Shown: positions 1 through 10,225 of the stretch, piece by piece
How the letters are laid out: each line of letters opens with the position of its first letter
How positions within the stretch are numbered: the first letter of the stretch is position 1
Assembly (NCBI GenBank): GCA_947683625.1
Contig: CANTUR010000793.1
Span: forward strand, 2,170,001-2,234,000
Source: Mallotus nudiflorus
Taxonomy: Eukaryota > Streptophyta > Magnoliopsida > Malpighiales > Euphorbiaceae
DNA: 64,000 bases
Direction of reading: 5' to 3'
Translations under genes and position numbers: made by a program
The notes under the pieces: generated by a model
Told to the model about the DNA's origin: nothing
Seen by the model: only the letters and a program-made list of their open reading frames with translations
Databases searched by the model: none

Positions 1-360
1 TGAAAAAAAGATAAATTTTTTATTCATTTTGCCACTGGTAAGGATGAAATGCAGCCTGCCAGAGAAAACCAGAAACGATAACGCAGGTCAAACAGTGGAG
101 AGTGCGGACTGCCTTCTCCCCCCGAGTGCCTGTCGCCTCACGTCGCCGAGTCCCATCATCCTCAGAGATTCTTGAAAATGACTGACAAAGATTCACTCAT
201 TTTTCTATTATAAATGGCGGAATGAGTGAAAATATTTTTGGTTAAATAGCAACCCATTCAGCTTGAAGCAGGGAAAGGAGAACACAGACCTAAAACTCTC
301 GAAGTCACTCATGCTACTGTTGTTGCTCGTCTTCTTCCAGCAAAAAATAAAATGTTTTTT
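1..360 (-). promoter_or_regulatory. GC-rich block, possible promoter or 5' end of a gene to the left
   Basis: This is the only clearly GC-richer stretch in the first 2 kb (densest at 90-160). Read on the reverse strand, a TATA-like ATTTATAATAG lies near 205-215, followed by a 5'-UTR-like stretch and an ATGATG near 150 that opens only about 17 codons before a stop. This would fit the promoter and first exon or 5' UTR of a gene continuing left of the window, but no recognisable protein is encoded. It could equally be the end of another repeat. Confidence 0.2.
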
Positions 361-657
361 TAACTTAAACATTTGCTGTAGTATTTTGACAGGAGGTTAT
401 ATTGCAAAAAAAAAAAAAAAAAAATGTTAATTTGGTGTAGCATGTATCATTATGTTTTCCATAAAAATTAGGAAGAAAAATAATTATTTTGTTTGTGAGA
501 AAAATTAAAACCTTGTGATTTAGTTGAAATTTTTTTATTTAGTTAAAAAAATTTATATATTTATTTTGAAATGTAAACATTTTTATTTTTTTTAGGTGTA
601 AAAAATGATTAGATAATTAGTTAAACAACTAATATAGTTAGCGAATATTTTTTATTG

Positions 658-713
<56 letters not shown>

Positions 714-879
714 TAAATAACAAATTTTTTTAATTTTATAAATTATCATTATTTAGAATAATTATTTAAAATTATTTGGAACATAAAAATTAAGCTAATT
801 AAACCAAAAACTATCCATAATTTTCTATAATTATTTTTAATAACACTTTTAATTTTATTAATATTAATAATAAAAATAT
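361..879. other. AT-rich spacer, no gene seen
   Basis: A poly-A tract (about 404-423) is followed by AT-rich DNA and then the TA microsatellite. No reading frame or family motif is recognised. Confidence 0.6.
660..711. repeat. (TA)n microsatellite
   Basis: About 52 bp of uninterrupted TA dinucleotides in AT-rich DNA. Confidence 0.95.
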
Positions 880-2100
880 TAAAATATTAAGCAACAACAA
901 AAAAAACCAGTGCAAAGTTTTGTTAATTTATCTATTAATATTAATAATAATTTTTATTATTAATACTAATTTTATTATTAATAATTAAAAAACTGAAAAG
1001 GCAACACAAACCAACAAAAATAAACAACTGTAAAATTTTATTGATTTTTATTATTTTGTTGTTTCTATTGTTATTTTCAATTTTTTTTTATTGTTTCCAT
1101 TTGTTGATTTTTGTTACGAACAAAAAAATAACAACAAAAAATTTGAAATATATCAAAAATTATTATTATTATTATTATTATTAATAAAAGTAAAAAAAAT
1201 TATTATGGCATTAATTTTATTATTAATAATGAAAAAAATGAACAACTGTAAAACTTTTGTTAATTTTTGTTGTTTTGTTGTTTCATTTTTTATGAAATAT
1301 ATCAAAAAATTATTATTTTTATTATTAGTGTTAATAAAAGTAAAAATTTTATTTATGACCTTAATTTTATTATTAATAATGAAAAAAAGCTAAGAAAATA
1401 ACACAAATCAACAACTACAAATTTTTGTTGACTTTTGTTGTTTTTTTCGTTTTAGTTGTTTTTGTTGATCTATTTATTTATTTTGTTGATTGTTGTTAAA
1501 AATAAAAAAATAATAAAAATTTATGAAATATATCAAAAAATTGTTATCTTTATTATTAATACTAATAAAAGTAAAAATGTTATGTATGACCTTAATTTTA
1601 TTAATAATAAAAAAAAATAACTGAAAAACAACAAATATCAACAAAAATTAACAACTGTAAATTTTTATTGTTTACGTTTGTTTATTTTTATTGATTACTG
1701 TTAAAAAAAACAACAACAATAAACAAAAATCAACAACTGCAATGTTTTATTGCTTTTGTTGATTTTTGCTAATTGTGTTATTTCAGCTGTAGCTTTTAAT
1801 TGTTGTTATTATTTCTCTTTATTTATATTTGTTGATTTTTGTTAAAAATAAAAAATAAAAATAAAAAAGAATTAAAATTATGACATATATAAAAATATAT
1901 TATTTCTATCATTAATAATAATAAAAGTAAAAAATTTATTTATATTGTTAATTTTGTTATTAATAATGAAAAAATAATTTAAAAAATAAAAAAATCAACA
2001 ACAAAAGTAATTTTATTTTTATCAATAATAAAATCGTTATTATTTTTATTATTAATACTAATAAAAATAAAAATTTTATTTATGATTTTAATTTGTTAAT
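880..2100. repeat. degenerate tandem array of AT-rich units
   Basis: Two alternating modules recur in diverged form. One is AATATATCAAAAATTATTATT followed by (A)TTAATAAAAGTAAAAA and TTAATTTTATTATTAATAATG; it appears from about 1147, 1294, 1525, 1885 and 2020. The other is CAACAAAAAT..AACAACTGTAAA followed by TTTTGTTG-rich sequence; it appears near 990, 1239, 1400, 1625 and 1715. Spacing is irregular (about 140-360 bp), so this is an eroded or higher-order array. The apparent ORF at 1091-1393 falls within it and has low-complexity composition, so it is not called a gene. Confidence 0.6.
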
Positions 2101-2185
2101 AAGTCGAGGCTCTTGAAAAGGGAGCTATTTATGTTGCGTAGAGGGCATTTTGTCATGGGTTTTATTACTACTTTTGGGTATTTGA

Positions 2186-2738
2186 TTTTTTTTTTTTTGA
2201 AATAAAAGGAAATTTCATTAACTCAAACCATCAGTTGATGACAAATCAACAATAAAGGGACCAACTTCGATTTTAACATCCCAGAATTGTTAATAGCTCC
2301 TCTTGCCATACTTTGAGCGACCTTATTAGCGCTACAACTTGCGAAGTTAGCAACTATATTTGGATCTTTAAGCTGAATTAGAATAGCTTTACAATCTTCA
2401 ATAATCATTCCAAACAAGGAATAATCAGATTATGGAAACTGCAGATATTGTATCACAGATAAAACATCACATTTCACACAATATTCAACAAACCTTGCGC
2501 TTTTAGCCAGCTAAGAACCTCTCGAAAATTAAGAGCTTCAGCCAGCTTTAGATCAGACTTTTTTCTTTTAACTAACTCAGAATCGCTCTCATGCCCACGG
2601 CCTCAGCTTCTAAAGGGTCTTCACCACCAAACATAATAGACGACCTTGCTTCAACAAAACTACCTTGGTAGTTTTGCAAAACCAACCAATTTCTATTTTA
2701 TTTCACCTAGAAAAAATGGCCCTATCAATCAACTAGCT
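2186..2738 (-). pseudogene. plant RNase H-like (RVT_3-type) domain relic with poly-A end
   Basis: Reverse-strand translation gives, across several frames, the order typical of the plant RNase H fold found at the end of LINE polyproteins and in dispersed host paralogues: EDPLEAEAVGMRA (near 2590-2620), LKLAEALNFREVLSWLK (near 2510-2560), then at 2417-2223 FGMIIEDCKAILIQL and FASCSANKVAQSMARGAI. In the family these correspond to the catalytic Glu helix and the late NxxAHxLA-like motif. Frameshifts and stops separate the blocks. Downstream on the same strand comes a T-rich 3' UTR ending in a poly-A run (poly-T at 2186-2198 on the forward strand), as in a retroposed LINE 3' end. The 5' side is cut by the gypsy insertion at 2744, and I did not recover the rest beyond 9692. 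It could be a LINE 3' end or a processed host gene copy. Confidence 0.6.
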
Positions 2739-2743
2739 TTCAG
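2739..2743. repeat. left target-site duplication TTCAG of the gypsy element
   Basis: TTCAG directly precedes the 5' LTR and is repeated exactly after the 3' LTR at 9688-9692. This fixes both ends of the insertion. Confidence 0.95.
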
Positions 2744-2966
2744 TGATGTGAATCCAAATTTAAAGCCTAAAGAGATCCAAGATCCATTAATAGTACAAGA
2801 AGGTTCAATCATAAGGTCCAAATCTAAGAAGTTTCAAGAAGCCATATTGGGTTTAATTAGAGATATTTGGAAAGCCCAAGAATTTCAACCCAATAAGGCA
2901 TCCATGGAGACCCAAAGAATAATATTTAACTTGTTTTTGTGTTAATAACAATTAGAGTTACATGTA

Positions 2967-3110
2967 GCCACCATATACAAGTTAATGGGGTAATTAATAC
3001 AAAGTAATGGCTATTAATGTGGGTAGTAGTTATTAAGAGCCACCATATACAAGTTAATGGGGTAATTAATATCAAGTAATGACTATTAATGTGGGTAGTG
3101 GTTATTAAGG
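2967..3110 (+). repeat. two tandem 72-bp units inside the LTR U3
   Basis: GCCACCATATACAAGTTAAT starts at 2967 and again at 3039, each copy running 72 bp to TTATTAAG. The same pair is in the 3' LTR (9070-9213), so the duplication predates this insertion. Duplicated U3 segments in LTRs often carry promoter elements; that role is inferred here. Confidence 0.9.
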
Positions 3111-3178
3111 TCATTTAAGAGTAAAAGTAATCATATGTGTGTGAGTCTATTTTAGTAGTATGTGTATAGACTTGTATT

Positions 3179-3188
3179 CTATATAAAC
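3179..3188 (+). promoter_or_regulatory. LTR TATA box
   Basis: CTATATAAAC in the 5' LTR, conserved at 9282-9291 in the 3' LTR. It lies about 405 bp before the LTR end, a plausible core promoter for the genomic transcript. Confidence 0.6.
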
Positions 3189-3587
3189 AAGTCCTTTTTC
3201 TTTCTTTTGGAGCATGATTGAATTTGATATATGAATTATAACTTTGTTTGAGTTTTATTGTGAGGAATTTTGTCTTTAATTTCATGCATGAACTTTGTGA
3301 CTTATCAAGCTTTATTCTAGCTTGTGGTGTCAAAATCTAAATCTTTGTTTTCTTGTTATTTATCAAACTTTCTTGTTTGTGGCATAAGAGGAAATTCAAA
3401 GTCTATCTTAGTATCTTTATCCTTGTTGGTAAAGGGGTTAAGTAGCATCTATCTTCTTACTTCAATCTTTGAACGATCCGAATTTATGGATTAAATTGGT
3501 AATTTCTAGTTTTCTTCTAATTCAACTTATCATAGTATTCTTGCTATTAGGGAGTTAATTGATGAAACCTACAATTCCCATCATAAG

Positions 3588-3600
3588 TGGTATCAAAGCA
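3588..3600 (+). promoter_or_regulatory. primer binding site (initiator Met-tRNA type)
   Basis: TGGTATCAAAGC lies four bases after the 5' LTR. It matches the usual plant retrotransposon PBS TGGTATCAGAGC with one G-to-A change. Confidence 0.85.
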
Positions 3601-3605
3601 TTGGC

Positions 3606-4293
3606 TTAAGATTGAGGTTTGCATATCCAAAACTATCTTTTAGTTCTCAATATCTTGTGTTCATCTTATGTTTTGCACCTTTCTTGCTATCTATTGTTCT
3701 TGTTATTTTTTTTATCTTTATTCTTCTTATCTCAAGATTTTGTTTGCAAATATATAAAAAAAAAAGTTGTTATCTTTGAGATTTTTGTGATACCTTTCAA
3801 TTCGTGCATATATAAAAAAAAAATTCGTCCATAAAAAAAAATATGTTATCTTTGATATTCTTGTGTTAGATCTCAGTTTACATTTAAAAAAAAAATTGAC
3901 TCTTCATATTCCATTGAGATCTATCTTTATAATTCTGTCTCTTTGTGTTCTTTGATGATCTATGTTTGTTTTTCATTTCTATTAGCCTATTTGTTATAAA
4001 TTGTTCATTTCTTTAAGCCTACCTTATTATTTTCTTATTAGCCTACCTTTTTTTTTTTTTTATCATTGATTACTACATTCTTAAATTTTGTTTGATTGAG
4101 AAACTTAGTTCATCTAAGAAATCAAAAGGCAAATTTGAGAGGTAAAAGGCAAGAGTGTGAGATCATTAGAGAAAAAGCCAAAATTGAGTGTAAACACAAG
4201 TGGTATACATCAATTTTGAGTGAAACACGTGAGGGAGTGTTGTGAGATTATTTCTTTCTATTTTCTTTTGTTAAAATTTTAGGTTTTACAATC
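3606..4293 (+). other. untranslated leader of the gypsy element
   Basis: T-rich leader with several A8-A10 runs between the PBS and gag. No convincing reading frame. Confidence 0.7.
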
Positions 4294-5370
4294 ATGTCAA
4301 AAGACATAAGTTCTTCTTCTACAAATGATCATGTGATTCAAGCTATGCAACAATAATTTGAAAGAATGTTTAACATGATGGCGGGAGTCAATGAGAAATT
4401 GGACAGGCATGATGGTATCCTTAACCAATTACAAGGAGAGCCTAGACAAAGGAGACGTCCACCAATTGACCAAGAGGACTATGAAGGAGAGGATGATTTG
4501 GATGATGATCAAGTCACCTTGGTGGGACAACAAATCAATCCTAGGAGACAAGCTAGGAGAGGACGTCATAATGATGATGTTGATCGCAACCTTGGAAGCA
4601 TCAAAATGAAGATTCCTTCATTCCAAGGAAGAAATGATCCAGATGTGTACCTTGAATGGGAGAGGAAAGTGGAACTCATCTTTGAATGTCACAATTATTC
4701 AGAGGAGAAAAAGGTAAAACTTGCTGCTGTTGAGTTTAGTGATTATACAATTGTTTGGTGGGATCAATTTTGCAAGGAAAGACGTAGATATGGAGAAAGA
4801 CCCATGGAGTCTTGGAGGGAAATGAAGCAAATCATGAGAAAGAGTTTTATTCTAAGCCACTACTATAGAGAGCTTCATCAAAGGTTACAAACTCGAATTC
4901 AAGGATCCATGAGTGTGGAGGAGTATCATAAAGAAATGGAGAAGGCTATGATTAGAGCAAATGTGGTAGAAGATCGTGAAGCTACCATGGCAAGGTTCTT
5001 GAGAGGGCTAAATAAAAACATTGTTGATGTTGTTGATTTGCAACATTATATGGAGATTGAAGATATGGTGAATTTGGCCATGAAAGTGGAAAGGCAATTG
5101 AAAGGAAAGAGGTATGATTTTAAACCAAATGTGGGTTCTTCTTCTTCTTGGAAAACTTCTTAGGGGAAAAAGGATGATAAACCTTTTAATAAGTCAAAAG
5201 TGGAAGAAACTAAACCTAAAATTGACTTGGGTAATAAGGGAAAGGGTGAGAATCAACCAGCCCAAACTAGGGGAATCAAATATTTTAAGTGTTTGGGTCA
5301 TAGGCACATTGCTAAGGAATGTCCAAATAAGAAAGCTATGATTCTAAGGGATGGTGATATTGAGTCAGAG
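4294..5370 (+). pseudogene. gag (capsid and nucleocapsid) of the gypsy element
   Basis: The first plausible start is the ATG at 4294 (MSKDISSSST..). It meets an in-frame TAA at 4354 after 20 codons and then runs open from 4357 to a TAG at 5161; past that the same frame continues into the nucleocapsid. The capsid region carries the plant gypsy gag pattern: LEWERKVELIFECHNYSEEKKV, then YYRELHQRLQTRIQGSMSVE and EDREATMARFLRGLN. The zinc knuckle at about 5278-5325 reads YFKCLGHRHIAKEC, so the first Cys of the CCHC finger is Tyr (TAT at 5281), consistent with a G-to-A change. Loss of that ligand should impair RNA packaging. Gag would form the cytoplasmic virus-like particle. Confidence 0.9.
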
Positions 5371-5930
5371 AGTGAGGGGGATAGTGATGATGATATGCCT
5401 TCTTTAGAAGATTGTAGTGATGTTGAATGTGCTAAGGGAGATAATCTTGTTGTTCAAAGAATATTGAGTTTGCAAAATAAACATGATGTCCATAAGGAGC
5501 AAAGGGAAAATTTGTTTCATACTCATTGTTTGAATTCTAATAAGTTGTGCAACATGATTGTGGATAGTGGAAGTTGTACTAATGTAGCAAGCACTTTGCT
5601 AGTGGAGAAATTGAAGTTTCCTACTACCAAGCACCCAAGACCATACAAGTTGCAATGACTTAATGAAAGTGGAGTTGTAAAGGTAAATAAGCAAGTTCTA
5701 GTTTCTTTTCAAATTGGTAGATATAAGGATGAGGTGTTGTGTGATGTGTTACCAATGTTGGTCGGACATATGTTGTTGGGGAGACCATGGCAATATGATA
5801 GAAGGGCTAATCATGATGATTCAAAAATATGTATACTTTGACTATGGATAAAAAAAGGTTTAACCTTGGACCATTAACTCCAAAATAGATTTCTAAAGAC
5901 AAAAGGCACATCAAGCAATCATATGAAGAA
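5371..5930 (+). pseudogene. aspartic protease region of the gypsy element
   Basis: Retropepsin-type protease that would cut the polyprotein. The active-site triad is visible as NMIVDSGSCTNVAS with DSG at 5563-5571, followed 60-70 codons later by DVLPMLVGHMLLGRPWQYDR (flap and C-terminal GRPW motif). Breaks: TGA at 5656 where Trp is expected (TGG to TGA), a frameshift near 5821-5829 just after the GRPW motif, and TAG at 5886. The frame then rejoins the linker that precedes RT. Confidence 0.9.
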
Positions 5931-7560
5931 ATGGGTTCTTCATTGGGAAATTCTTTGGGAAGGGAAACCTTTGAGAGTAAAGAAAAAGGTGAGATGAGTG
6001 AACCTAAAAATTCCAATTCTCTTGACCAAAATGGGAAACACATGGTAAGAGAAAACAAGGAAGGTTCAAATGAAAGAAAAATGAGTGTTTATGCAAAAAT
6101 GAGTGATGTGAAGGAAGCTATGCTTTTGAGGCAACACATGCTTGTACTTATATACAAGGAGATTTTGCATATTTCTAATGAAATAACCAATGGTTTGCCT
6201 AGTGTTATTGTTGATCTTTTGCAGGTTTATGAAGATTTATTTCCATAAGAAATTCCAAATGGTTTGCCACCTAAAAGAGGCATTGAGCACCAAATTCATT
6301 TCAAACCCGGAGCAAGCATTGCAAATAGACTAGCATATAGATGTAATCCAGAGGAGACCAAGGAAATCCAAAAGCAAGTGAGTGAGCTTATGGAGAAGGG
6401 TTATGTTCATGAAAGCATGAGTCCATGTGTCGTACCCGTCTTATTAATGCCTAAGAAAGATGGAACTTGGAGGATGTGTGTTGATTGTCGTGCCATCAAC
6501 AAAATCACGATGAAGTATAGACATCCCATTCCTAGGCTAGATGACATGTTGGATGAATTGCATGGTTCATATTTGTTTTCAAAAATTGATTTGAAATTTG
6601 GTTATCATCAAATTAGAATGAGAGAAGGTGATGAATGGAAAATAACTTTTAAAACTAAACATGGTTTATATGAGTGGTTAGTAATACCTTTTGGTTTAAC
6701 TAATGCACTAAGCACTTTCATGAGATTGATGAATCATGTTTTAAGAGCATTCATAGGCAAATTTGTTGTTGTCTATTTTGATGATATCTTAGTTTATAGC
6801 AAAAATTTAGATGAGCATGTACAACATTTGACTTGTGTTTTTGATGTGCTTAGAGAAGAGAAGTTGTATGCTAATCTAAAGAAATGTTGTTTTTGCACTA
6901 ATGAAATTACTTTTCTTGGATATATTGTCAATGACAAGGGCATTCATGTTGATCAAGAAAAAGGTGAAAGTAATTAGAGAATGGCCAACACCCACAAGTG
7001 TAAGTGATGCAAGAAGCTTTCATGGTTTAGCTAACTTTTATAGAAGGTTCATTAAAAAAATTTCTACCATAGCTGCACCTTTAACTGAATGCATAAAAAA
7101 GAATGTTGGTTTTAAGTGGGGAATTGAACAAGATGAGGCTTTTAACTTGCTAAAAGACAAATTAAGTTTTGCACCCTTGTTATCTTTGCCATATTTTACT
7201 AAACCTTTTGAGATTGAGTGTGATGCAAGTGGCATAGGTATTGGAGGAGTTTTGATGCAAGAAGGCAAGCCCATAGCATTCTTTAGTGAAAAGCTAAGTG
7301 GAGCAAGTCTAAACTACCCTACATATGACAAGGAGTTCTATGCATTGGTGAGGTTTCTAACGACACGGTAGCATTACCTTGGTTACAAGGAATTCATAAT
7401 TCACACTGACCATGAGTCGTTGAAGTATCTCAAAGGACAAGGAAAGCTCAACAAGAGACATGCAAAATGGGTGGAATTCATTGAATCCTTTCCGTACATC
7501 ATTAAGTACAAGCAAGGGAAAGAAAATGTGGTGGCCGATGCATTGTTAAGAAGGTATGCC
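5931..7560 (+). pseudogene. reverse transcriptase and RNase H of the gypsy element
   Basis: The linker ends in a TAA at 6246 just before NGLPPKRGIEHQIHF, the usual entry to gypsy RT. RT blocks follow in order: PVLLMPKKDGTWRMCVDCRA, PRLDDMLDELHGSYLFSKID, GYHQIRMREGDEWKITFKT, GLYEWLVIPFGLTNA and the catalytic VVYFDDILVYSKN (DD codons 6780-6785). A frameshift near 6960 moves the thumb (FHGLANFYRRFI) to another frame. RNase H shows ECDASGIGIGGVL (first Asp at 7222), YDKEFYALV and HTDHESLKYL, with a TAG at 7369 inside it. It would make the cDNA in the particle. LTNALSTFM has Leu where the family has Pro. Confidence 0.93.
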
Positions 7561-8854
7561 TTGATCTCTAAACTTGATGCAAAATTATTAGGATTTGAAT
7601 ACATCAAAGATCTTTATTCTAATGATCCTGATTTTGCTAATGTTTATGGGGCATGTGAGAAAGGGGGTTTTGATAAGTTCAATAAGTTTGATGGTTTTCT
7701 TTTTTGGGAAAATAAATTATGTGTGCCACAAAGTTCTTTGAGAGAGTTACTTGTGAGAGAGGCATAGAGTGGAGGTTTAATAAGGCATTTTAGGATTAAG
7801 AAAACTTTGGATGTGTTGGGTGACCATTTATTTTGGCCACACATGAAAAGGGATGTTGAGAGAATTTGTGAGAAATGCATTACTTGCAAACAAGCCAAAT
7901 CCAAAGTAATGCCTCATGGTTTGTATACCTCTTACCATACCAAATGAACCTTGGGTAGACATTTCTATGGATTTTGTTTTAAGATTACCTAGGTCCAAGG
8001 GAGGGAGAGATTTTATTTTTGTTGTTGTGGACAGGTTTAGCAAAATGGCACATTTCATTCCATGTCATAAGACGGATGATGCAACCCATATCACCAATCT
8101 ATTCTTCAAGGAGATTGTAAGGCTACATGGAGTGCCAAGGACCATTATGAGTGATAGGGAAGTCAAATTCCGAAGTCACTTTTGGAAAACTCTTTGGGGA
8201 AAGATAGGGACAAAGCTTTTGTATTCTACAACTTATCATCCACAAATGGATGGACAAACGGAGGTGGTCAATAGGACACTTTCAACAATTTTGAGGGCTG
8301 TCATCCAAAGAAATATGAAGAATTGGGAAGAATGTTTGCCACATATGGAATTTGCTTATAATAGGAGTGTGCATGGTTCAACAAATTGCTTACCATTTGA
8401 AGTTATGTATGGATTCAACCCATTAACTCCATTAGATTTGCTACCATTGCCATTGGACAAAGCTAATCTAGAGGGGAAACAAAAATCTGAGTTCATCAAG
8501 ACTTTGCATGAGAAGGTGCATGCAAACATTAAGAAGAAGAAACTCCAATATGAAAAGCAACATAACAAAGGGAGGAAGCAAGTCATTTTTAAGCCCGGAG
8601 ATTGGGTGTGGGTGCACTTGAGGAAGGAAAGATTTCCTAACCAAAGGAAATCAAAGATTATGCCAAGAGGAGATGGTCCTTTTAAAGTGCTTCAACGCAT
8701 CAACAACAATGCCTACAAGCTAGAACTTCCAAGTGAGTATGGAAATGTTAGTGCTACTTTCAATGTTAGTGACTTGTCTTTGTTTGATGTAGGTGATAAA
8801 GATGATGGAGTTTATTTGAGGACAAATCCTTTTGAAGAAAGGGGAATGATGTGA
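7561..8854 (+). pseudogene. integrase of the gypsy element
   Basis: N-terminal HHCC zinc-binding region lies at about 7785-7890 (RHFRIKKT, GDHLFWPHMKRD, CEKCITC), after a TAG at 7765. A frameshift near 7920-7930 passes to the frame starting around 7916. The DDE core is intact there: DISMDFVLRLPRSKGG, MSDREVKFRSHFWKTLWGK and YHPQMDGQTEVVNRT, with 35 residues between the second Asp and the Glu. The C-terminal part gives GPFKVLQRINNNAYKLELP and FNVSDLSLFDVGD, then RTNPFEERG. The frame stops at 8854, a few bases into the 3' LTR. No classical chromodomain is seen. This enzyme would insert the cDNA into the host genome. Confidence 0.93.
8835..8846 (+). promoter_or_regulatory. polypurine tract of the gypsy element
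   Basis: GAAGAAAGGGGA A immediately before the 3' LTR TG: the plus-strand DNA primer site. It overlaps the end of the integrase reading frame. Confidence 0.85.
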
Positions 8855-9046
8855 ATCCAAGTTCAAAGCCTAAAGAGATCTAAGATCCATTAATAGTACA
8901 AGAAGGCCCAATCATAAGGTCCAAATCCAAGAAGCTTCAAGAAGCCATATTGGGTTTAATTAGAGACATTTGGAAAGCCCAAGAATTTCAACCCAATAAG
9001 GCATCCATGGAGGCCCAAGGAATAATATTTAACTTATTTTTGTGTT
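8847..9046 (+). pseudogene. polyprotein C-terminal extension encoded within the 3' LTR
   Basis: In the frame one base off the integrase end, the 3' LTR reads DVNPSSKPKEI, a stop, then DPLIVQEGPIIRSKSKKLQE and AILGLIRDIW, continuing to a stop at 9044. The pattern GPMTRxRxKxxQEAxxGLI..W is a recurrent C-terminal motif of some plant chromovirus polyproteins and resembles what has been called the CR motif in CRM elements. The frame break lies in the G-run of the polypurine tract. The 5' LTR copy (2744-2943) carries the same frame without the internal stop. Confidence 0.6.
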
Positions 9047-9687
9047 AATAACAATTAGGGTTACATGTAGCCACCATATACAAGTTAATGGAGTATTTAA
9101 TACCAAGTAATGGCTATTAATGTGGGTAGTGGTTATTAAGAGCCACCATATACAAGTTAATGGAGTAATTAATACCAAGTAATGGCTATTAATGTGGGTA
9201 GTGGTTATTAAGGCCATTTAAGAGTAAAAGTAATCCTATGTGTGTGAGTCTATTTTAGTAGTGTGTGCATGGACTTGTACTCTATATAAACAAGTCCTTT
9301 TTCTTTCTTTTGGAGCATGATTGAATTTGATATATGAATTATAACTTTTTTTGAGTTTTATTGTGAGGAATTTTGTCTTTAATTTTATTGCATGAACTTT
9401 GTGACTTATCAAGCTTTATTCTAGCTTGTGGTGTCAAAATCTAAATCTTTGTTTTCTTGTTATTTATCAAACTTTCTTGTTTGTGGCATAAGAGGAAATT
9501 CAAAGTCTATCTTAGTATCTTTATCCTTATTGGTAAATGGGTTAAGTAGCATCTATCTTCTTACTTCAATCTTTGAATGATCCGAATTTGTGGATTAAAT
9601 TAGTAATTTCTAGTTTTCTTCTAATTCAATTTATCATAGTATTCTTACTATTGGGGAGTTAATTGATGAAACCTACAATTCCGATCA
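8847..9687 (+). repeat. 3' LTR of the gypsy element
   Basis: Begins TGATGTGAATCC and ends CCGATCA; 841 bp against 840 bp in the 5' LTR. The 72-bp duplication is at 9070-9213 and the TATA box at 9282-9291. Confidence 0.95.
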
Positions 9688-9692
9688 TTCAG
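9688..9692. repeat. right target-site duplication TTCAG
   Basis: Exact copy of 2739-2743, directly after the 3' LTR. Confidence 0.95.
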
Positions 9693-10225
9693 ATTGTAGA
9701 TACAGGCTTAATTAAATTGAGAACTACAGCAATGACTCTAAAAAAGAGAAGAAAACATGGATTTCATATTTCATACCTAACAGTTGTGATTACCCATAAA
9801 CAAAATAGAGCAGAGAACCTTTTAAAGATTTGTAGATAAACATAGATGCATTGTTGCATTTGAAGAAGAAGACGTTGAAATTTAAGAAAAAAGGGTTGAA
9901 GATTAATACCACATTAGAAAGACTGTTGAACTTGGACACAACATTTTTAGAAGACTATTGAGCGAGTCTGACCTAAATTCCTCCTAACTTGTCCAGTAAT
10001 CATGTATATAGTGGCCAAATTTTACTGTGGATCCTGTTCATATTATATGTGGAAACTATAAATCTCATCTCCTCAAATATCTGAAGCTACTACATAATAG
10101 CAATATTTCCAAAAGCATCAGATTACCACATACATTGATATCACATCATTATATCTTTCATTTAATGCCAAAACGTCCATATGTAGAGAATGTGCCTTGC
10201 AAACGTAACACCATGACTGAATAAG
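9693..10225. other. unassigned DNA
   Basis: Moderately AT-rich single-copy-looking sequence. A 65-codon frame at 10027-10224 has no recognisable motif and I do not call it a gene. No element ends seen. Confidence 0.5.

Larger units (their letters stand above)
2744..3583 (+). repeat. 5' LTR of the gypsy element
   Basis: Begins TGATGTGAATCC and ends CCCATCA. It matches 8847-9687 nearly base for base. It holds a 72-bp direct duplication (2967-3110) and a TATA box (3179-3188). Confidence 0.95.
2744..9687 (+). mobile_element. full-length Ty3-gypsy (chromovirus, CRM-like) LTR retrotransposon, inactivated
   Basis: Structurally complete 6.9-kb element: 840-bp LTRs beginning TGATG and ending in ATCA, a Met-tRNA-type primer site at 3588, gag, protease, RT, RNase H and integrase in gypsy order, a polypurine tract at 8835 and 5-bp TSD TTCAG. 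The LTRs differ at roughly three to four dozen positions over 840 bp by eye, mostly transitions. The polyprotein is broken by at least six in-frame stops and three frameshifts, so the element cannot be autonomous now. The CRM-like assignment is tentative. It rests on the TGATG/CATCA LTR ends, the absence of a classical chromodomain and the coding continuation into the 3' LTR. Confidence 0.95.

Noticed and set aside
1091..1393. 100-codon Leu/Lys/Phe-rich frame
   Set aside because: Low-complexity translation of the degenerate tandem array.
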